A DNA stretch of 10,493 bases from Ghiorsea sp. (GTDB lineage: Bacteria; Pseudomonadota; Zetaproteobacteria; Mariprofundales; Mariprofundaceae): contig JAJFLD010000092.1 in the NCBI GenBank assembly GCA_021772875.1, positions 1 to 10,493 of the forward strand. Reading direction: 5' to 3'. Each line of letters starts with the position of its first letter. The first letter of the stretch is position 1. The translations under genes were made by a program, and so were the position numbers. The notes under the pieces were generated by a model. It saw only the letters and a program-made list of their open reading frames with translations. It ran no database searches and was not told the DNA's origin. Shown here in pieces: positions 7,070 to 10,493 of this stretch.

Positions 7070-7528
7070 CTATTTTTCTAAAATACCATGCGGCATCACC
7101 ACCAACACAGAACAAGGAGCATGTCGCACAACACGTTCTGCCGTAGAACCAAGCAACATATGTTCTAACATACCTTTCTCACCATGACGCCCCACTACAA
7201 TCAAATCTGCAGCTTTTGCCTTGGAAAAATCACAGATGGCTTCGGCGACATTGGTGTTTGCATCTTCTAAATGCGTCACTATTTTCACCGCAGCGGCTGC
7301 TGCCAAAGCTGCAAGTCGTTTGGTCGCGGCTTGATGCTGTGCTTCAATAATCGCATCAATGGGCGTGATGAGCATCAAATCAGCATCAATATAGATGGGC
7401 GGTTCAACCACATGCAACACATGCACTTCTGCTTTAAATTGTGTCGCCAGCACGCATGCTCGCCGAAGTGCTTCTTCTGCCTGTGCTGAAAAATCGGTTG
7501 GCACTACAATTTTACCATTTTTAACCAT
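7070..7528 (-). CDS. Universal stress protein, UspA family
   Basis: A single-domain universal stress protein of 152 residues, a cytoplasmic nucleotide-binding dimer generally induced by starvation and stress; the precise job of this copy is unknown. The N-terminus KIVVPTDFS carries the conserved aspartate (D12) in the first strand. The C-terminal half has the nucleotide-binding loop G-R-H-G (113-116) followed by ten residues and G-S-T (127-129), then ERVVRHAPCSVLVV. The classical ATP-binding pattern is G-2x-G-9x-G-S/T, so this loop is one residue longer. The start is supported by a strong Shine-Dalgarno, GGGAGGT on the minus strand (7534-7540), five bases from the ATG. It is transcribed towards fliW and divergently from the DUF1348 gene. 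Confidence 0.93.
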   Translation of the reverse strand: MVKNGKIVVPTDFSAQAEEALRRACVLATQFKAEVHVLHVVEPPIYIDADLMLITPIDAIIEAQHQAATKRLAALAAAAAVKIVTHLEDANTNVAEAICDFSKAKAADLIVVGRHGEKGMLEHMLLGSTAERVVRHAPCSVLVVMPHGILEK

Positions 7529-7597
7529 GACTAACCTCCCTCAACATTTCAAACTTTGCGACTTGTTTCTTTGTTGCTTTTCATACAACACCCATCG

Positions 7598-7611
7598 TTA
7601 ACATATGCTAA
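7598..7611. repeat. 14-base imperfect palindrome, possible operator
   Basis: TTAACATATGCTAA reads TTA-n-CATATG-n-TAA, symmetric at 12 of 14 positions. It overlaps the candidate -10 box of the usp promoter in the divergent usp/DUF1348 intergenic region. This is the right place for a repressor site, but short palindromes occur by chance and no regulator is encoded nearby. Confidence 0.25.
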
Positions 7612-7633
7612 ACAAATGAATGCTTCAAGCCAA
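7605..7633 (-). promoter_or_regulatory. Possible promoter of the usp gene
   Basis: On the minus strand, TTGGCT (7633-7628), 17 bases, then TAGCAT (7610-7605) matches the sigma-70 consensus at 4 of 6 positions in each box. Transcription would start near 7598 and give a leader of about 70 bases. Weak match; spacing and position are the main support. Confidence 0.25.
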
Positions 7634-7640
7634 AGGAAAC

Positions 7641-7668
7641 TTTTCATTTGCAAAGGCTGCCTTATAGT
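7641..7668 (+). promoter_or_regulatory. Possible promoter of the DUF1348 gene
   Basis: TTTTCA (7641-7646), 16 bases, then TATAGT (7663-7668) resembles a sigma-70 promoter (4 of 6 in the first box, 5 of 6 in the second). It would give a leader of about 70 bases before the ATG at 7747. The last two bases of the -10 overlap the start of the element shared with the ATPase gene leader. Confidence 0.3.
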
Positions 7669-7698
7669 CGACATTCAAAATAACACTTAAGCGCCATC
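7667..7698 (+). repeat. Copy 1 of a shared leader element (GTCGAC...TAAGCGC.CATC)
   Basis: This stretch aligns with 8979-9008: both begin GTCGAC, share AAAAT, and share TAAGCGC followed by CATC, with about 26 identical positions over 33 aligned columns and a few short gaps. It lies in the leader of the DUF1348 gene, starting at the candidate -10 box. It could be a diverged intergenic repeat or a common regulatory element. Confidence 0.35.
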
Positions 7699-7746
7699 TT
7701 TAGACTTCTACATCGGTGGTAAATATTCAATTTTGAGGAGCACAAC

Positions 7747-8226
7747 ATGACCACAACCGAAAACCCAAGGCCTCCTTTCCCACCCTTCAACGCTGACACA
7801 GCCGCGCAAAAAGTACGCATGGCAGAAGATGCTTGGAATACGCGCGACCCAGAACGTGTCTCCTTCGCCTACACTCCCAATAGTGTGTGGCGCAATCGCT
7901 CTGATTTTTTATCCGGCCGTGAAGCCATCGTTTCATTTCTCACTCGAAAATGGGAGAAGGAACTGGATTATCGACTGATTAAAGAGCTCTGGGCATTTGG
8001 TGGGAATCGTATTGCCGTCCGTTTTGCCTATGAATGGCAAAATCACGCAGGTCAATGGTTCCGTTCTTACGGCAATGAGAATTGGGAGTTCGATAAAAAT
8101 GGTTTGATGCAACGGCGCATTGCCAGCATCAATGATTTACCCATCCAAGCATCCGAGCGCAAATACCATTGGCCTCTAGGTCGTCGTCCTGATAACCATC
8201 CTACACTTTCTGAGCTTGATTTATGA
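7747..8226 (+). CDS. DUF1348 family protein (NTF2-like fold)
   Basis: A 159-residue soluble protein that I recognise as DUF1348, a very conserved group in the NTF2/SnoaL-like superfamily. These are small cone-shaped alpha+beta folds; the biochemical function is not established. The family run is clear: RPPFPPF near the N-terminus, KVRMAEDAWNTRDPERV at 22-38, SVWRNRSDFLSGREAI, FLTRKWEKELDYRLIKELWAF, RFAYEWQNHAGQWFRSYGNE, and the tail RRIASINDLPI and HWPLGRRPD. The many conserved Trp, Arg and Tyr residues suggest a ligand pocket. No signal peptide or membrane segment is seen. The start follows GAGGAG at 7735-7740, six bases before the ATG. It may form a two-gene unit with the exporter 54 bases downstream. 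Confidence 0.9.
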   Translation: MTTTENPRPPFPPFNADTAAQKVRMAEDAWNTRDPERVSFAYTPNSVWRNRSDFLSGREAIVSFLTRKWEKELDYRLIKELWAFGGNRIAVRFAYEWQNHAGQWFRSYGNENWEFDKNGLMQRRIASINDLPIQASERKYHWPLGRRPDNHPTLSELDL

Positions 8227-8280
8227 GTCTGCATCATATCTTCGTTTACACTTCAGTACTCTAAAAGCGATACAACATAA

Positions 8281-8901
8281 ATGGATACAATGCTTTACCT
8301 CACCTTTATTTTAACTGCCATGGCATTGATTGCACTTCCTGGCCCCAATGTATTGGTTATCGTGTCAACAAGTCTTTCCCATGGCACAAAAAGAGGTTTG
8401 CAAACTGTTTTAGGTACGTCCTCCGCGATGGTGTTACAACTGATGATCGCATCCATGAGCACACTATGGTTTGTTGAAACTATGACAGGTGGTTTTCTTT
8501 GGTTGCGTTGGTTAGGGACGGCTTACCTTCTGTATTTGGGTGCTCTCCACCTTATAGATGCATTATTGCACAAAGAAAATTGTCATGCTCAAGTCCTATC
8601 TGCTTCTGGTTCATTTCGCCGTGGCTTTTTTGTTTCATTGATGAATCCCAAAACCATACTGTTTTTTGGTGCTTTTCTTCCTCAGTTTGTATCCTCAAAT
8701 GGGAACTACATGCATCAAATTATAGTATTGTCTGCAACATTCCTCGCCCTCGCTACATGTATGGATAGTATGTATGCAACACTTGCCGGGCATTTTCGCA
8801 CATACCTTCAAAATCGCCGTAGCCACAACATACAAACTGGCGTAACGGGCATCTTATATCTTGGAGCAGGCGTTTGGCTTGGCTTGCTTCGAAAAAATTA
8901 A
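8281..8901 (+). CDS. LysE/RhtB family amino-acid/metabolite exporter
   Basis: A 206-residue inner-membrane protein of the LysE/RhtB superfamily, whose members export amino acids or similar small metabolites; the substrate here cannot be read from sequence. Family marks are L-P-G-P-N at 19-23 in the first helix, the following SHGTKRGLQTVLG loop (33-45), LRWLGTAYLLYLG at 75-87, and FRRGFFVSLMNPKTILFF at 112-129 with the conserved N-P-K. About five or six hydrophobic segments are visible, near 5-28, 45-65, 72-95, 116-137, 145-168 and 186-203. An in-frame TAA ends at 8280, so the start is ATG 8281 or ATG 8290; neither has a convincing ribosome binding site. No clear terminator follows; the stop lies 218 bases before the ATPase gene. 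Confidence 0.9.
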   Translation: MDTMLYLTFILTAMALIALPGPNVLVIVSTSLSHGTKRGLQTVLGTSSAMVLQLMIASMSTLWFVETMTGGFLWLRWLGTAYLLYLGALHLIDALLHKENCHAQVLSASGSFRRGFFVSLMNPKTILFFGAFLPQFVSSNGNYMHQIIVLSATFLALATCMDSMYATLAGHFRTYLQNRRSHNIQTGVTGILYLGAGVWLGLLRKN

Positions 8902-8952
8902 CCGCGTGAAGATAAACAAGTAAACTTCTTTTTAGCACACCAACTTTCCTCC

Positions 8953-9000
8953 CTTAGCCATCCCTCATTTTTATACAGGTCGACTTAAAATGAGACTAAG
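8953..9000. repeat. Nested inverted repeat upstream of the ATPase gene
   Basis: CTCATTTT (8964-8971) pairs perfectly with AAAATGAG (8987-8994) across a 15-base loop containing GTCGAC. Outside it, CTTAG (8953-8957) pairs with CTAAG (8996-9000), with a 6-base bulge on one side and one base on the other. No T-run follows on the plus strand, so it is not a classical terminator. It could be an operator, an attenuator, or a weak transcription end for the exporter gene. The pairing is seen directly; the role is unknown. Confidence 0.4.
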
Positions 9001-9008
9001 CGCGCATC
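8979..9008 (+). repeat. Copy 2 of the shared leader element
   Basis: Counterpart of the element at 7667-7698, here upstream of the ATPase gene and forming the loop and right arm of the inverted repeat at 8953-9000. It contains the same ordered blocks, GTCGAC, AAAAT, TAAGCGC and CATC. GACT also follows within about 15 bases in both copies. Confidence 0.35.
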
Positions 9009-9027
9009 CCTTATTGACTACCTGCTG

Positions 9028-9054
9028 TTGAAATCCAATGTTATGGTGTAAAAT
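9028..9054 (+). promoter_or_regulatory. Possible promoter of the ATPase gene
   Basis: TTGAAA (9028-9033), a short 15-base spacer, then TAAAAT (9049-9054) resembles a sigma-70 promoter (4 of 6 and 5 of 6 positions). It would give a leader of about 60 bases. A TTGACT at 9014-9019 is an alternative first box but lacks a good partner at 17 bases. Low confidence. Confidence 0.25.
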
Positions 9055-9119
9055 GCTTGAAATATGGCAGTGTATTTGCTTGATTGTGTTACGCGCAGCA
9101 TATTTTTAAAGGAGCACTC

Positions 9120-9926
9120 ATGTACCTTGAGCACTGGAAGTTAGATGATTTTCCATTTGATAATGTCCCTTCATCCCACTTCTACTACGAAACAGATAAT
9201 CATAGGGTGCTTTGCGAAGACTTGTATGATGCCATTATCCGCCGACGTGGCGCCATTGCGCTTACAGGAGAAATTGGTTGCGGAAAAACAACCTCCATAC
9301 AACGCGTTTTATTGGATTTACCGCAAGAGAGATTTGATATTGCTTTGATTAACTTTTCAAGTTTGTCCGCGCTTGAAATGATATATGAGATTACACAACA
9401 ACTTGGTTTAGACACAAAGAAAAAAAACAACGACAAAAATGCATTACTCCAGGTTCTTCGTGAACACCTATCCAGCAATGCCGCTGAAAACCGCGACACC
9501 CTGATTTGTATTGATGAAGCACAAAGTATCCCCGATATCTCAACGCTTGAAGAATTGCGTATGTTGCTCAATTTCCAGCTTGGCAATCGTTTTCTCATCA
9601 CCTTATTATTGGTTGGACAACCCGAGCTTCAGCAAAAAATAGCTGAAATACCACAACTACAACAACGCATTGCCTTAAATTTACATATTGGAAAACTTGA
9701 TATGCAAAGCACTATGCATTATCTATTACATCGTTTACGCAAAGCTGGTTGCCAACAACCGATTTTGACAAAACAATCCGTGGCGCTTATTTATCAACAA
9801 ACAGGTGGTGTACCGCGTCGGATTAATCATTTGATGGATAAATGTTTATTGATGGGCATGCGAACATCTTCATCTGTGATTGATCAGAAATTGGTTCGAG
9901 CCACCATGCAGAGGTATCCAGGCTAA
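9120..9926 (+). CDS. ExeA/GspA-type AAA ATPase
   Basis: A 268-residue cytoplasmic P-loop ATPase of the ExeA/GspA/MshM group. Relatives power envelope processes such as placing type II secretin through peptidoglycan (ExeA) or MSHA pilus biogenesis (MshM), and others sit in polysaccharide-export loci. The N-terminus MYLEHWKLDDFPFDNVPSSHFYY is the family lead-in. Walker A is GEIGCGKTT at 50-58 (K56), Walker B LICIDEAQ at 128-135, a sensor-like LLVGQPEL at 163-170, a likely arginine finger in QQRIAL near 183, and GGVPRRIN at 229-236. There is no transmembrane helix or peptidoglycan-binding domain, unlike full ExeA. The start is ATG 9120, five bases after AAAGGAG (9108-9114); an upstream ATG at 9084 in frame lacks such a site. 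The stop overlaps the next gene's ATG (TAATG), so the two are coupled. Confidence 0.9.
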   Translation: MYLEHWKLDDFPFDNVPSSHFYYETDNHRVLCEDLYDAIIRRRGAIALTGEIGCGKTTSIQRVLLDLPQERFDIALINFSSLSALEMIYEITQQLGLDTKKKNNDKNALLQVLREHLSSNAAENRDTLICIDEAQSIPDISTLEELRMLLNFQLGNRFLITLLLVGQPELQQKIAEIPQLQQRIALNLHIGKLDMQSTMHYLLHRLRKAGCQQPILTKQSVALIYQQTGGVPRRINHLMDKCLLMGMRTSSSVIDQKLVRATMQRYPG

Positions 9927-10493
9927 TGACAAAATATATTGATCTTCTCCGCGAACACGAACAAACCAACAAAAACAAAACCGCTTCCAAACAAAAAAAG
10001 CGTGGTACAAAGACCGTTTCTAATGCTGAGACTCCTCCTACACACAATCCATATCGCAAGCAAAAAGAGCATGACGATGCGTTACTTGATCATATTGATG
10101 AATTATTAGAAGAAGATACTACAGCAGATACAACCGATGAAAATTTATCCTCGGATGATGAATACCTTATTGATGAAAGTAGTGAGGATCTAAAAAGTTC
10201 CAGTGCGCCTAAGCAACCCGAACCCAAGCACCATAGTATCTTGCCGACAGTGGCAATGCCTATCAGCACAGATCATGGTTTCGAAATTTCAACTTGGTTA
10301 GAGCAGGTCAATCAAACAATGCTGTGCATTTTTGCCGCAGCACAAGATAATGAGCCTCTTCATACGGCTTCATTACACGAACACTTACATGTGCTATTGG
10401 AAAAAATTGAAATTTCTACAGCAATACTTGATGCCTTAGAACTTGAGATTAACAAAAATATTCTTGTCTCACTTCATGATCAACAGACTTATG
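9926..10493 (+). CDS. Uncharacterised charged protein, possibly the N-terminal part of an HD-GYP protein (3' partial)
   Basis: An open frame from ATG 9926 runs without a stop to the window end, giving 189 residues of a longer protein. The ATG overlaps the ATPase stop by one base, so co-translation is likely. Residues 13-30 are Lys/Asn/Thr-rich and basic. Residues 48-89 are strongly acidic (EEDTTADTTDEN, SSDDEYLIDESSEDL), and 90-102 are Ser/Pro/Lys. This half looks disordered. From about 119 the sequence becomes ordinary and helical: STWLEQVNQ, CIFAAAQ, HEHLHVLLEKIEIS, then ILDALELEINKNILVSL and HDQQTY. That last stretch resembles the segment just before the HD motif of HD-GYP phosphodiesterases (a pattern like R-N-x-x-A-L-x-x-L-x-x-x-x-x-Y-T). 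The domain itself would lie beyond the window. No signal peptide or membrane segment is seen. Gene reality is well supported; function is a guess. Confidence 0.8.
   Translation, partial: MTKYIDLLREHEQTNKNKTASKQKKRGTKTVSNAETPPTHNPYRKQKEHDDALLDHIDELLEEDTTADTTDENLSSDDEYLIDESSEDLKSSSAPKQPEPKHHSILPTVAMPISTDHGFEISTWLEQVNQTMLCIFAAAQDNEPLHTASLHEHLHVLLEKIEISTAILDALELEINKNILVSLHDQQTY

Noticed and set aside
8908..8933. GAAG...CTTC then TTTTT after the exporter gene as a terminator
   Set aside because: The stem is only about four base pairs with a long AT-rich loop, too weak to call a rho-independent terminator.
9084..9119. Longer ATPase start at 9084
   Set aside because: No ribosome binding site there, while AAAGGAG precedes ATG 9120, and MYLEHW is the usual family start.

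Overview
The window is a piece of a Gram-negative, flagellated bacterium's chromosome. Outer-membrane L-ring and periplasmic P-ring proteins (FlgH, FlgI, FlgA) require a double membrane, which fixes the cell type. Base composition looks moderate to slightly AT-rich by eye. Gene content points to a proteobacterium. I lean weakly towards a Zetaproteobacteria-like or similar deep lineage, but nothing here settles the taxon.

Bases 1-7041 form one dense plus-strand flagellar cluster, flgA(partial)-flgH-flgI-flgJ-flgM-flgN-flgK-flgL-csrA-fliW. Most joins are stop/start overlaps (TAATG, TGATG, ATGA) or gaps under 60 bases. The order follows late flagellum assembly: P ring and L ring (FlgA/I/H), rod cap (FlgJ), the late sigma factor checkpoint (FlgM), the hook-filament junction chaperone and its clients (FlgN, FlgK, FlgL), then the CsrA/FliW pair that tunes flagellin translation. 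A good match to a sigma-28 (FliA) promoter lies inside flgJ just before flgM. This suggests that flgM-flgN-flgK-flgL-csrA-fliW can be transcribed separately as a late unit.

Bases 7042-8901 are unrelated housekeeping or accessory genes: a universal stress protein on the minus strand convergent with fliW, then (divergent from it) a DUF1348/NTF2-like protein and a LysE/RhtB-family exporter on the plus strand. The 218-base divergent region carries candidate promoters and a small palindrome.

Bases 8902-10493 start another unit. After a 218-base non-coding stretch with an inverted repeat comes an ExeA/GspA-type AAA ATPase. It overlaps by one base a second gene (9926 onward) that runs off the window end. 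That second protein has a charged, low-complexity N-terminal half, and the part in view ends in a helical stretch resembling the lead-in to an HD-GYP domain. A roughly 30-base element is shared between the leaders of the DUF1348 gene and the ATPase gene. No tRNA, rRNA, CRISPR array, insertion sequence or transposase was seen.
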